Assembly: GCF_002023715.1 (NCBI RefSeq)
Contig: NZ_MAHX01000016.1
Location: forward strand, 124,001 to 188,000
DNA length: 64,000 bases
Origin: Elizabethkingia occulta
GTDB lineage: Bacteria > Bacteroidota > Bacteroidia > Flavobacteriales > Weeksellaceae
Direction: 5' to 3'
A program made the position numbers and the translations under genes. This document shows, in pieces, positions 52,799 to 61,899 of this stretch (positions are counted from its first letter, which is position 1; each line of letters starts with the position of its first letter). The notes under the pieces are model-generated. The model was given only the letters and a program-made list of their open reading frames with translations, was not told the origin of the DNA and did not search any database.

Positions 52799-54646
52799 CT
52801 ATTTTACCTCGATAATATTATCAGCAGGGTTAACATCTGCTAAACGCTGACTGAAATCGATTCCGATAGCCTGAAGCTGAGCTTTTCCGTACGGAATAGT
52901 CAATTCATAATCTTTCATTGTCCAGTTCCAGAAAGGCATTACGGTAATAGGACCATAGATATCTGTAGTTTTAGCCGTACGCATCATATTAAGCGGGATG
53001 TGGTATGTTAATACCTTTTTATCCTTGGTTAAGACATTGAAATCTATAGGCATCGGAAGGGTCCCGTTATTTGTTAATGTAATTGTTGTGGAAGCATCTC
53101 CGTATTTTACACTTTTAATACCATAATCAATCGTTTTTGTAGTGTTGATCCAGTAATTTTGGAACCACTTCAAATCCATTCCGGAAATTTTTTGTGCGAT
53201 GTGTATGAAATCTCTATCTGTAGGATGCTTCATGCTCCAATCATCATAGTATTTCTTCATTGTTTTCGAAAGGTTCTGCTCACCCATAATGTAGCCTAAT
53301 TCTACTAAGAATAATTCACCTTTTACATAAGAAGCAAAAGTATATGCTGTTCCATCATCGTGGTGATCTCCTAACCATGAAGCAGGTTCTTCTTTTCCTG
53401 TTTTTACAAATTTTATATAGTTATTGATGCTGGAAACAAAAGGATTAGCCTGTGGTTTAGCAGGAGGGAAAAGCTGGTTGCTCACATAAGCCTCTGCATA
53501 GCTTGTAAATCCTTCATCCATCCAAGGTCTCACGCTTTCGTTAGTAGCCAGCATTTGCTGGTACCAGGAATGGGATCCTTCGTGGAACATAAGGCCGCAT
53601 AAATCTTTTACCGATTTGGCTTCTCCTAAGATCATGGTACACATCCCGTATTCCATTCCTCCATCTCCACCTTGTATAAAGGAATAAGTAGGCCAGGCAT
53701 ATTGCCCGAACTGTGCATTCATTATCTGGAAATACTTGGTTACATAGGGCTTAGCTTCTTCCCAGTATTTTGTTTTTTCCGATTTCTGATAGACAAAATA
53801 GACTTTAGGTCCGCCTAATACAGTGAACTCGTCAACGGAATAATCTCTGTCCGCAGCCCATGCAAAATCCAGAATATTTTTAGCTGTCCATTTCCATGTT
53901 GCCTTACCCTCCTGGTCTGCTTTTACATTTGATGCTGCGGTATAACCTTTTACTTCCGTAGGATTCTCCAGATTTCCTCCGGCACCTAATACGTAGTTTT
54001 TATCTATTTTTATTGTAACGTCAAAGTCTGAAAACGGAGCGTGGAACTCTCGTCCGATATAGTCGAAAGCTGCCCAGCCATCATAATCGTATTCAGAAAT
54101 TTTAGGGTACCATTGTGTCATCGTCATATCTACCCCTTCGCTATTATTACGGCCGGCTCTACGGATTTGCATTGGAATATTAGCATCCCATTCCATAGAT
54201 AAAGAGGTGGTACTGTTAGGCTTTAAAGGCTCATTAAGGATAACTTTCATTACAGTTTCCTGTATTTCAAATTTTAGATCCTTTCCGTTTTGTTTAATCC
54301 AGTGAATATTTTGGCGGCCTTCCTGATCTGTAGGAATTGATGCTAAACGTGATACACCATCTTTTTGTAATCTTTTATCAGAATTTTTACCCTGATTCCT
54401 TACTCTTTCATCCATCATGGAGCCAGATTTGAAGGCATTCCAATAAAGATGCATATAAATAACTTTTAATTCGTCAGGTGAATTGTTGGTATACTGAATG
54501 CTTTGTTTTCCAAGGTAAGTGAACTTAGTAGCATCTACATCAATATCCATCTTGTACTTTGCCTTTTGCTGATAGTAAGGCCCTTTTTGAGCCAATCCCA
54601 GTCCGAAAACCAGCATAAGAGCAATAGAAAGGAAGTTTCTAACCAT
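52799..54646 (-). CDS. M1 family metallopeptidase, exported
   Basis: A 615-residue exported aminopeptidase-like enzyme. The ATG at 54646 (MVRNFLSIALMLVFGLGLAQ) gives a good signal peptide; the frame is open six codons further. The zinc motif HEGSH (His355, Glu356, His359) with the third ligand Glu378 in WMDEGFTSY is intact. The exopeptidase motif is GGMEYG instead of GAMEN, seen in a subset of Bacteroidota members. It should trim peptides in the periplasm or outside. It is the first gene of a unit with coaX and the GNAT gene. Confidence 0.9.
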   Translation of the reverse strand: MVRNFLSIALMLVFGLGLAQKGPYYQQKAKYKMDIDVDATKFTYLGKQSIQYTNNSPDELKVIYMHLYWNAFKSGSMMDERVRNQGKNSDKRLQKDGVSRLASIPTDQEGRQNIHWIKQNGKDLKFEIQETVMKVILNEPLKPNSTTSLSMEWDANIPMQIRRAGRNNSEGVDMTMTQWYPKISEYDYDGWAAFDYIGREFHAPFSDFDVTIKIDKNYVLGAGGNLENPTEVKGYTAASNVKADQEGKATWKWTAKNILDFAWAADRDYSVDEFTVLGGPKVYFVYQKSEKTKYWEEAKPYVTKYFQIMNAQFGQYAWPTYSFIQGGDGGMEYGMCTMILGEAKSVKDLCGLMFHEGSHSWYQQMLATNESVRPWMDEGFTSYAEAYVSNQLFPPAKPQANPFVSSINNYIKFVKTGKEEPASWLGDHHDDGTAYTFASYVKGELFLVELGYIMGEQNLSKTMKKYYDDWSMKHPTDRDFIHIAQKISGMDLKWFQNYWINTTKTIDYGIKSVKYGDASTTITLTNNGTLPMPIDFNVLTKDKKVLTYHIPLNMMRTAKTTDIYGPITVMPFWNWTMKDYELTIPYGKAQLQAIGIDFSQRLADVNPADNIIEVK

Positions 54647-54876
54647 TTTATTAATTTTTCCCAAAGATAAAAAATTATGATAAAGGGATTGCTGTTTTAG
54701 AAAGGATACTGTTCATTCAGTGATAAAAAGAGAATATTTACAGGTGAAAAAGAGAAGGTATTTGGTGTGTTTTTACTATCAGACATTTTATTTATGAAAA
54801 ATATTTTTTTTAGTTGTTAGAGTTCTGATAATGAAAAAGTTTTATTTTGGTTGGACTAATCAATAAAATATTTATT

Positions 54877-55098
54877 ATGAAAAACCTGAAAGCTATTTCT
54901 TTATCAAGAAGACAATTGAAAAACATCAGTGGAGGAACTCAGAAAACATGTGCAGATGTACCGTGCAGGCCTGGAACGTGTAATTTTAATAATAGCTACG
55001 ACGGCTATGTAGCTTGTTTTATTAACTATACTAAAGTTAATGGTTCTGTGGGATTTGGACCGTTGGGTTGTTGGTATGAATTCTGTCCGGGATCATGA
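54877..55098 (+). CDS. Double-glycine leader peptide with six cysteines (bacteriocin-like)
   Basis: A 73-residue peptide; I take the ATG at 54877 because it starts the leader MKNLKAISLSRRQLKNISGG. Leaders of this type (LSRxQLKxIxGG) are cut after the double glycine by C39-peptidase ABC transporters. The 53-residue core has six cysteines (25, 30, 35, 48, 65, 70), so three disulfides or another crosslink are possible. Similar peptides are common in Chryseobacterium and Elizabethkingia, where they are annotated as bacteriocin-like. No transporter, immunity or modifying gene lies nearby in the window. It is followed at once by a very strong terminator. Confidence 0.75.
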   Translation: MKNLKAISLSRRQLKNISGGTQKTCADVPCRPGTCNFNNSYDGYVACFINYTKVNGSVGFGPLGCWYEFCPGS

Positions 55099-55099
55099 T

Positions 55100-55138
55100 A
55101 ATTAAAAAAGGGACTCCAGAAGAGTCCCTTTTTTAATT
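55100..55138. terminator. Bidirectional terminator shared by the GG-peptide and SusD genes
   Basis: A perfect 17-bp stem (aattaaaaaagggactc / gagtcccttttttaatt) with a 5-base loop. Its right arm overlaps the susD stop codon. Confidence 0.92.
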
Positions 55139-56759
55139 ATTTTTTATCCCACCACAATTTGGTGCCGCCAGTATCTGGCCCACCGAGTGTGGCTGCTGCT
55201 CTTTGATAACCAGGTCCGTTATTTTCACGATATTTCAATGGAATAGGTATCCTTCTGATGAAATCTTTTGTGCTAATTGTTCCCTGACTATTATTAATAA
55301 TATTAGGTAATATTTTAGGATATCCCGTTCTTCTTTGCTCTGCCCAAGCTTCAGAACCGTCTGGATAAAGAGCTATCCATTTTTGAGTAATAATACGTTC
55401 CAGCTTCCTTTCGAAGCTATCGGCATCATTCCATTTGATAGTAATTGTACTTAGTACAGGATCTCCGGCAGCAACACTATTGGTTGCGTTTTTAGGATCT
55501 GTATAAGGTTGCTGAGTGGATGTAGCATCGTTTATATAAGTGCTGTATGCACCAGATTTGCCCCATTCATCCAAAGAAGTTTGTACTCCTTTTTCATAGT
55601 TTGTTTTTGCATCTCCTGCTCCGGCATAGCCTCTAAGTGCAGCTTCAGCTTTGAGAAACCATGATTCAGCTGCTGTGAATAGTTTAGCCTGGCCATTAGA
55701 CTGAGAAAAATAATCTCCGTATGCAGATTGTGCAATGTTGTTGGAGAAATTGCCATAACGGTCTTTACTGCCTCCGAGATCAATTCCCAAACGTACTCCC
55801 GCATATTGATCTTTCACGCTCGGATCTGTTGCTTTGGTGATATAAGAGGAAATCCTAGGGTCATTATAGCCATTAAGATAAGAGGTTAAGGATGCTCCGG
55901 ATTTAGAGTCACCATAGTTAAAAATAACAACATATACAGGTGATATAGCTCCATAGCGAGCTAGTGCATTTTGACTATTGTTATCAATAAGCCCAACCGG
56001 AGAATTCAATGCTTCTTCTGCATATTTTCTTGATGCTGCAGGGTCCGCATATGACATACGCATTGCAAGTCTTAGCTTTAGAGAGTTGGCAAATTTAGCC
56101 CATGATAGAGCAGTACCATTAAAAATTGCATCAGACTTCTGAATAACAGCTTTATCTTCTACACCTAGGTTTGACTGCAGCGCTTCAATATCTTTGGATA
56201 AATCCTGCATGAAATATTTGTAGGCATCTTGCTGAGAGTCATAGTCTACAGAATAATCCGGATTAGATTTACCAAATTTACTATAGATTACTGGTCCATG
56301 TTTGTCAGATACAACTGCTGAAGACAATACTTTTATGATATTGAACACAGCATAACTCCCTTTGAAATCAACATTAGGATATAGTTTTTTTTGTGTTTCT
56401 TCAAAATCAACATAGCGCTGCATGGCTTCTTCAAGTTGATTTTTCATAATCCATTCATTCCATCCACTATTCATGAAGTAATTATTGTTCCAGTTCCAGC
56501 CTCCGGTTGCAGTACTAAAATAGCCACTGTAAAAATCTGAATTCAGATTATTCTGAAGCTGGTACATGTAATCTGTCTGATAAATAATATTTCTTTGTGC
56601 CTGATTTAATCTGTTGACCAGGCCAGTGAAATCTGCCTGCAATACTCCATCCGTAACATTAGCGTACTCGGAATTGATGTCCTTAAAGTCGCTAGTGCAG
56701 GAGGATACTCCAATTAATGCAATGAGAGGTAAATATGTTTTTAATATGTTAAGTTTCAT
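55137..56759 (-). CDS. SusD/RagB-like lipoprotein (SusD_2 type)
   Basis: A 540-residue surface lipoprotein (lipobox VSSC, Cys21, then TSDF). It has the features of the divergent SusD-like group (PF12771 type): LKLRLAMRMSYADPAASRKYAEE near residue 225-247, a C-terminal ...YPDGSEAWAEQRRTGYPKI and the final IPIPLKYRENN. It pairs with the SusC gene 4 bases upstream. No hydrolase gene is adjacent, so the substrate cannot be inferred. Confidence 0.88.
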   Translation of the reverse strand: MKLNILKTYLPLIALIGVSSCTSDFKDINSEYANVTDGVLQADFTGLVNRLNQAQRNIIYQTDYMYQLQNNLNSDFYSGYFSTATGGWNWNNNYFMNSGWNEWIMKNQLEEAMQRYVDFEETQKKLYPNVDFKGSYAVFNIIKVLSSAVVSDKHGPVIYSKFGKSNPDYSVDYDSQQDAYKYFMQDLSKDIEALQSNLGVEDKAVIQKSDAIFNGTALSWAKFANSLKLRLAMRMSYADPAASRKYAEEALNSPVGLIDNNSQNALARYGAISPVYVVIFNYGDSKSGASLTSYLNGYNDPRISSYITKATDPSVKDQYAGVRLGIDLGGSKDRYGNFSNNIAQSAYGDYFSQSNGQAKLFTAAESWFLKAEAALRGYAGAGDAKTNYEKGVQTSLDEWGKSGAYSTYINDATSTQQPYTDPKNATNSVAAGDPVLSTITIKWNDADSFERKLERIITQKWIALYPDGSEAWAEQRRTGYPKILPNIINNSQGTISTKDFIRRIPIPLKYRENNGPGYQRAAATLGGPDTGGTKLWWDKK

Positions 56760-56763
56760 AATT

Positions 56764-59652
56764 TTAAAAATTTAGTTTTACAGAAAGTCCTAAAGAACGT
56801 GTGATTGGCATTCCATATACGTCTACACCAACACCTCCGGGATTAACTCCTGAAACTTGTTCCGGATCAAATGGAGCTTTTTTGTAGAAGAAGAATAGAT
56901 TGGAGCCAATAAAGCTGACAGTTGCATCCTGCATATACTTAGAATTCATTTTGAAAGTATAGGATAAAGAAACTTGTCTCAATCTTATCGCAGTAGCTTT
57001 ATAGATATAAGCTTCATCTATATTAGGTGCGTCTTGTCCACCAATTCGTTCGTAATATTTTTTAGCATCTGTTTTTCCGGTATATGCTGTACCATCTTCA
57101 TATACGGCATTCGGAATACTTACACCACCATTTTTTCTGGCATCAGCAGATCTTTGACTTACTCCCGCATAATCATAAGCAGCTTCTGCAAGACTTAAAA
57201 CGTGTCCGCCAAATTTCCCATCAATTAAGAAGCTTAGATTAATATTCTTGTAATTAAAGGAGTTATTAAGACCAATAATAAATTTGGGGTTAGGATTTCC
57301 AAGGTAGATGTTGTTGTCGGTATTAGTTAATGGAGCACCGTCTTTGTCTACAACAATTTTACCATCTGCATTACGCATAAATCCTTTCCCGTAAAGGTCC
57401 CCAAAAGAACCTCCAACTTTCAGCTTATTATAGTTACCTCCGGCTAGTGTAAACAATGATTTACTTGCATCGTAGAAGTTGGCAGGAAGTAATTCCTTTA
57501 TCTTGTTCTTATTTGCCGAAGCATTTAATGTAGCTGTCCAGTTGAATGAAGAGGTTTTAAAAATATCATAGGATAAAGAAGATTCAAATCCGGTATTCTG
57601 AATTTTTCCTGCATTCATATCTATCAGTGTTCCAGATTGCTTACTAAGTCCCGGAGCTGCTTCTACTTTTGTTAAATACTGGTTAGATACATTTGAGTTA
57701 TAATATGTAAAATCAAAATTTAATCGATTGTTGAACATTCTGAATTCAGTACCAACTTCAAACGTCCTGTTTAATTCCGGCTTAGGAGTAAGTTCCGGGT
57801 AACGTTGCAAATCAGGAAGATTCGCGCTGTTGCCAAATACTCCGTTATTAAATGTAGGTTGTGGATTTGCAAAGGTCGGTTCCAGAGCGTTACCAACGGT
57901 AGCATAAGAAGCTCTTAATTTCCAGAAAGTAATAGCTTTTGGCATTTGGAGAATATCACTCATGATAAGGTTTCCACCAATAGACTCATAATCAAATGCA
58001 TTTTGGGAGCTTCCAAATAATGTAGAAGACCAGTCATTACGGAAAGTTAGATCTATATATGCCAGTTTCTTATAACCAAAAGTTGTACTGGCAAATACAG
58101 AAGTAGTTTTTCCATGTGGATAATAGATCTTGTAAGTGTCTGTAGGTGTCCAGTTGAGGTTGTTTAATTCAAAATAATTGGCATTTTTTAAATTATTGTT
58201 TTGAATAGCAGTGATCTTATCTTTCTTGTCGTTAACACTTGTACCAACTGTAAAATCAAAACTGATGTTATCAGAAATATGTGGGCTACCAATTAATAAA
58301 AAGTCTCCGTACAGGGCTGTAGTTTCGAGTTGGTCGTAGTAGAGTTTTCCATTTGGATTAGCAAGAAGCTTTGCTGTGTTGGCATACAGATTCCTACTGG
58401 TTTCGGAATTGAAGTAAGTATAATTACCTCTTAGTTTTGCTGTTAACCAGTCGTTGATAGCGTAGCTTAAAGCGACAGAGGTATATAGGTTTTTATTATT
58501 GGAGGTAACCTTGTTTCTGTTAAGAATCCAATATGGGTTTTGAGAATATTGTCTTGTGCTCCCGGTTTTGTCAAACCAGTTTTGATCCTGTATATATCGG
58601 GTTCTGTCCAAATATTCATAATCTTTATATTGGTCGAAGTCTACTCCTCTTGGCAATGTGTAAAGCTGGAAAAGAGGATTAAAATAAAGTCCCGGAGCAA
58701 TTCTGTTTTCCACCTTCTGAATAGATCCCATTAAATTGGCATCTAAAGTTAACTTGTCATCAAAGAATTTACTTGAATTTCTAAAGTTAATGTTGTATTG
58801 GTCAAACTTGGAATTTGGAACAATTCCTTTGTTGGTTGTATTAGCAAGAGAGAAGAAATTTGTAGACTTTTGAGTACCTGCTGAAAACGTAATACTGTTG
58901 GTCCATGTTGTCCCAGTGCGAAGGAAATCTTTTACATAATCTTTAGAGGAACCTTCCTGTCCCCAGCTTCCTGTAGAGCCTGCAGAACCTGTACTAGGAT
59001 CATAAGGTGTGGTTTGTAGATAATTGTGCTGCAGTTTTGGAAGGCTATAGGCTTTGTCAAAAGTAAGACTGGAAGAAAATGAAATATTGCTTCTTCCTGC
59101 AACTCCTTTTTTGGTGGTAACCAAAATGGCACCGTTACTACCCTGGGAACCATATAGTGCTGCAGCTGAAGCTCCTTTTAAAAAGTTGATGCTCTGGATG
59201 TCTTCAGGGTTGATGGTACTGAAAATATCTCCTGAATCTGTTCCTCCATTATAGGCATCTGCTGTTGGAGCCCCGGGACCACCTCCGATAGAGTTGGTTA
59301 CCGGTATACCATCAATTACTAATAGAGGGGAGCTGTTTCTGGTAGACTTGTCTCCTCTCATAATTACTCTTACAGATCCACCAGCACCGCCGGATGCTCT
59401 GTTAATTTGTACATTGGATACTTTTCCGTTGATGGAGTTTAGTAAGTTTGGAGTTTTGACTTCTGTAAGGTCATCTCCTCCAATTTGCTGTGAGGAATAT
59501 GTCAGTGATCTGGCTTGTCTTTTAATACCCAGAGAGGTGATTACTACCTCTTGAATATTGGCTGTTTTTGTAGAATCTTTAGCTTTTCCTTCCTGGGCGT
59601 ATAGGCCAATAGAGGATGCTAAAAGAACCATCATAATGGATCGTTTTTTCAT
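56764..59652 (-). CDS. SusC/RagA-family TonB-linked outer-membrane transporter
   Basis: A 962-residue outer-membrane transporter. After the signal peptide (to LYAQEG) comes the TonB-box-like NIQEVVITSLG, then the plug (SINGKVSNVQINRASG, VIDGIPVTNSIGG, FLKGASAAALYGSQGSNGAILV) and a barrel ending in LGLSVKLNF. As in the other SusC of this window, the N-terminal carboxypeptidase-regulatory domain is absent. Poly-Gly and Gly/Ala stretches in the plug are somewhat long. It is cotranscribed with the SusD gene. A 15-base inverted repeat 53 bases upstream may be an operator. Confidence 0.92.
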   Translation of the reverse strand: MKKRSIMMVLLASSIGLYAQEGKAKDSTKTANIQEVVITSLGIKRQARSLTYSSQQIGGDDLTEVKTPNLLNSINGKVSNVQINRASGGAGGSVRVIMRGDKSTRNSSPLLVIDGIPVTNSIGGGPGAPTADAYNGGTDSGDIFSTINPEDIQSINFLKGASAAALYGSQGSNGAILVTTKKGVAGRSNISFSSSLTFDKAYSLPKLQHNYLQTTPYDPSTGSAGSTGSWGQEGSSKDYVKDFLRTGTTWTNSITFSAGTQKSTNFFSLANTTNKGIVPNSKFDQYNINFRNSSKFFDDKLTLDANLMGSIQKVENRIAPGLYFNPLFQLYTLPRGVDFDQYKDYEYLDRTRYIQDQNWFDKTGSTRQYSQNPYWILNRNKVTSNNKNLYTSVALSYAINDWLTAKLRGNYTYFNSETSRNLYANTAKLLANPNGKLYYDQLETTALYGDFLLIGSPHISDNISFDFTVGTSVNDKKDKITAIQNNNLKNANYFELNNLNWTPTDTYKIYYPHGKTTSVFASTTFGYKKLAYIDLTFRNDWSSTLFGSSQNAFDYESIGGNLIMSDILQMPKAITFWKLRASYATVGNALEPTFANPQPTFNNGVFGNSANLPDLQRYPELTPKPELNRTFEVGTEFRMFNNRLNFDFTYYNSNVSNQYLTKVEAAPGLSKQSGTLIDMNAGKIQNTGFESSLSYDIFKTSSFNWTATLNASANKNKIKELLPANFYDASKSLFTLAGGNYNKLKVGGSFGDLYGKGFMRNADGKIVVDKDGAPLTNTDNNIYLGNPNPKFIIGLNNSFNYKNINLSFLIDGKFGGHVLSLAEAAYDYAGVSQRSADARKNGGVSIPNAVYEDGTAYTGKTDAKKYYERIGGQDAPNIDEAYIYKATAIRLRQVSLSYTFKMNSKYMQDATVSFIGSNLFFFYKKAPFDPEQVSGVNPGGVGVDVYGMPITRSLGLSVKLNF

Positions 59653-59982
59653 ACTAACTTAAATTTTATAATTTGGACTAATAACTTCTTGCGTCAAGTT
59701 TATATTAACACAATGTTAACGAATGTAGGAATAAAATTTAATGAATTGTTAAATAAGAAAAAAATTAATCTATTTATTTATTGTAAGTATGAACCTTTTT
59801 ACTTTTTACTGTTATGACGTTAAAATTTGAATTGAAAAAGCTTAAATATATTTATGGTAAAACTAGTATTATGTTAGTTTTATTATCTAATTTTTAAAGC
59901 TAAACAGTGAAATTGAATTGTTGGATAATTATTTATATAAATTATTGAAATAAATTCAATGATTGTTTTTGTCGATTGATGA
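59653..59982. other. AT-rich region upstream of the second susC gene
   Basis: About 330 bases without a gene. It holds the TTAACA-CAA-TGTTAA inverted repeat (59705-59719) close to the susC start and an AAAACTA/TAGTTTT repeat near 59859-59881. Confidence 0.55.
59705..59719. promoter_or_regulatory. Operator-like inverted repeat before the second susC gene
   Basis: TTAACA-CAA-TGTTAA, a perfect 6-bp inverted repeat with a 3-base centre, lies 53 bases before the susC start codon, next to a -7-like TAAACTTG (59695-59702, minus strand). Confidence 0.4.
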
Positions 59983-61224
59983 CTAAATAAAAGCGGCAAG
60001 GGTATATATAATAAGCCCAACTAATCCACCTACTATAGTTCCGTTGATCCTGATAAACTGAAGGTCTTTGCCTACTTCTAATTCTAATTTTCGGCTCAGT
60101 TCCTTGCCTTCCCAGTTGCCAACAGTAGTACTGATAAGTTCAGATACTTTTCCGGTATTTTTTAGAATGAGCCTGTAGGCGTTAAAACGGATCCATTGAT
60201 CTATTTTGTTTTGTTGAGATTCGTTTTTGTTCAGGTCCTCTGCAAACTGACGTATGTTTTTCTGAGCATATTGCTTTAGTGCAGAATGATCATTGTCCAG
60301 CTCTGACATCAATGTTTTCTTTAGAGAATGCCATATATCTGTAGCATAATCATTTAATTTATCCTCATTCAGAATGGATGCTTTTATTTTACTCAGCTCG
60401 TTTTCCCATCGATCAGAGGTTTTTATTTCGTTTGCAAATTGATAAATACTTTCTGAAATTTCATTTCTGACTTTATGATCAAGATTGTTTTCTATATCTT
60501 CAAAAAAGCTGGCTAGTCCAGTAGTGATTTTGTTTGCTATTTTATTATCAACAAATTTTGGAACCAGAGAATAGCTGCTTTGGTGGACTTTGTCGCGGAT
60601 CAATTCATCATTTTCAAGGATGTAATTCTTGATTTTTGAGGACAGAAAGGTTATAATTGCTTGTTGCTCACCTTTCTCCAAAAGATAGAAAATACCATTG
60701 GAAAGGATATGGTTGATTTTTAAATTTTCTCCAGCCTCTTTTATTTTTCCGGCAATAAAGCTGACGATATCCGGATCCTGAAACTGGGAGATGGCATTTT
60801 TCAGTAAAACAGCAATTTCTTTAACCAGTATTTCCTGATTCTTTTCTTTTAAAAGCCATTCACTTAGAAAACCGGTTACTTTTATTTTTTCTATATACGG
60901 ACGGATATTTTCTGCAGAAGCAAAATTTTCGACCACAAAGTTCCCGAGATTATCTCCGATTTTCTGTTTACTGTTCTCAATCAGATTGGTATGTGGTATT
61001 TTTATACCCATAGGATAATGAAATAGTGCCGTAACAGCAAACCAGTCTGCAAGAGCTCCCACCATGGCTGCTTCGGAAAATGCATGTATATAACCGATCC
61101 AATGAGAGGTATATTGCTTCTGTAGTATAGTTGTTGTTATAAAGATACAGGCCATCAGAAGAAATAATCCGGTAGCCAGAGCTTTGTACTTAAAGAGTTG
61201 TTTTCTTTTTTGTGATTCTGTCAT
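59983..61224 (-). CDS. DUF445 family membrane protein
   Basis: A 413-residue protein of the DUF445 (YjiN-like) family. It has an N-terminal pair of hydrophobic segments (residues 13-30 and about 42-65, with GALADWFAVTALFHYPMGIKIPHT as the family signature at 57-80), a long helical charged middle, and a C-terminal membrane segment (GGLVGLIIYTLAAFI). Function is unknown; it is presumed to act at the inner membrane. It is divergent from msrB with only 26 bases between the start codons. Confidence 0.88.
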   Translation of the reverse strand: MTESQKRKQLFKYKALATGLFLLMACIFITTTILQKQYTSHWIGYIHAFSEAAMVGALADWFAVTALFHYPMGIKIPHTNLIENSKQKIGDNLGNFVVENFASAENIRPYIEKIKVTGFLSEWLLKEKNQEILVKEIAVLLKNAISQFQDPDIVSFIAGKIKEAGENLKINHILSNGIFYLLEKGEQQAIITFLSSKIKNYILENDELIRDKVHQSSYSLVPKFVDNKIANKITTGLASFFEDIENNLDHKVRNEISESIYQFANEIKTSDRWENELSKIKASILNEDKLNDYATDIWHSLKKTLMSELDNDHSALKQYAQKNIRQFAEDLNKNESQQNKIDQWIRFNAYRLILKNTGKVSELISTTVGNWEGKELSRKLELEVGKDLQFIRINGTIVGGLVGLIIYTLAAFI

Positions 61225-61229
61225 CTGAA

Positions 61230-61246
61230 CAAATTTAGTAAATTTG
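61230..61246. promoter_or_regulatory. Symmetric divergent promoter between the DUF445 gene and msrB
   Basis: CAAATTTA-G-TAAATTTG is a perfect 17-base inverted repeat that offers a TAnnTTTG -7 element in each direction. It is 5 bases from the DUF445 start codon and 4 from the msrB start codon, which would make both mRNAs nearly leaderless. Confidence 0.6.
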
Positions 61247-61250
61247 AAAT

Positions 61251-61793
61251 ATGAAAACCTGGCACCTTATATTTAATCTATGCATTCTGAGTTTGTTCTT
61301 ACAATGCTCAGAAATGAAAGTGCCTGTTAAAACCAATTCTATGAACACAGAAACATCAAAAAACAATCCATACTACTCCAGAACAGACAAAACAAAGTTA
61401 AATGTGTCTAATGAAGAGTGGAAAAAGATACTGTCTCCGGATCTTTATGCGGTTGCCAGAGAGGCTGCAACGGAACGCCCTTTTACCGGGAAATATAATG
61501 AAACGGATGAACTAGGAGAGTATTACTGTGCTGTATGTGGAAATCATCTTTTTCGCTCATCTTCAAAATTTGCAAGTACTTGCGGATGGCCTAGCTTCTT
61601 TCAATCTGAAAAAGATGCAGTGAAGTATAAAAGAGATTCCTCCCACGGAATGGAAAGAATAGAGGTTGTTTGTGGCAGATGCGACTCTCATTTGGGTCAT
61701 GTTTTTAATGATGGACCGGAGCCTACGGGAGTACGCTATTGTATGAATTCTGTTAGTCTGGATTTTGTTCCGGATAGTGAATCTCAGCGTTAA
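61251..61793 (+). CDS. msrB: Peptide-methionine (R)-S-oxide reductase, lipoprotein
   Basis: A 180-residue MsrB with an N-terminal lipoprotein signal (lipobox FLQC, Cys19, then SEMK), so it acts in the periplasm on oxidised envelope proteins. The structural zinc is held by Cys93/Cys96 (CAVC) and Cys141/Cys144 (CGRC). The catalytic cysteine is Cys164 in VRYCMNSVSL, and Cys111 in CGWPSF may be the resolving residue. The signature HLGHVFNDGP is intact. An MsrA partner is not in the window. Confidence 0.93.
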   Translation: MKTWHLIFNLCILSLFLQCSEMKVPVKTNSMNTETSKNNPYYSRTDKTKLNVSNEEWKKILSPDLYAVAREAATERPFTGKYNETDELGEYYCAVCGNHLFRSSSKFASTCGWPSFFQSEKDAVKYKRDSSHGMERIEVVCGRCDSHLGHVFNDGPEPTGVRYCMNSVSLDFVPDSESQR

Positions 61794-61821
61794 AGTTTCT
61801 TAAATAAAGTTAAACTTGTGT

Positions 61822-61893
61822 CTATTTAAAGTGTTGATATTGAATTTGTTCTAATTTTGCCGAAGCAATTTTCAAAAAAGACATCTTAAATAG
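61822..61893. repeat. Inverted repeat flanking the L,D-transpeptidase promoter
   Basis: CTATTTAA (61822-61829) and TTAAATAG (61886-61893) flank the promoter-leader block in the same way as the 14-bp repeat does at 10000-10100. The arms are short and AT-rich, so this is only suggestive. Confidence 0.35.
61845..61881 (+). promoter_or_regulatory. Promoter and conserved leader of the L,D-transpeptidase-like gene
   Basis: TTTGTTCTAATTTTG (61845-61859) ends in a TAnnTTTG -7 element (61852-61859) and is followed two bases later by GAAGCAATTTTCAAAAAA (61862-61879). The block is shared with the C40 peptidase gene promoter at 10051-10083. Confidence 0.65.
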
Positions 61894-61899
61894 TATTAC

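Noticed and set aside
54877-59652. A bacteriocin cluster formed by the GG peptide and the adjacent SusCD pair
   Set aside because: The peptide and SusD genes are convergent and separated by a bidirectional terminator; SusCD import genes are not known export or immunity partners.
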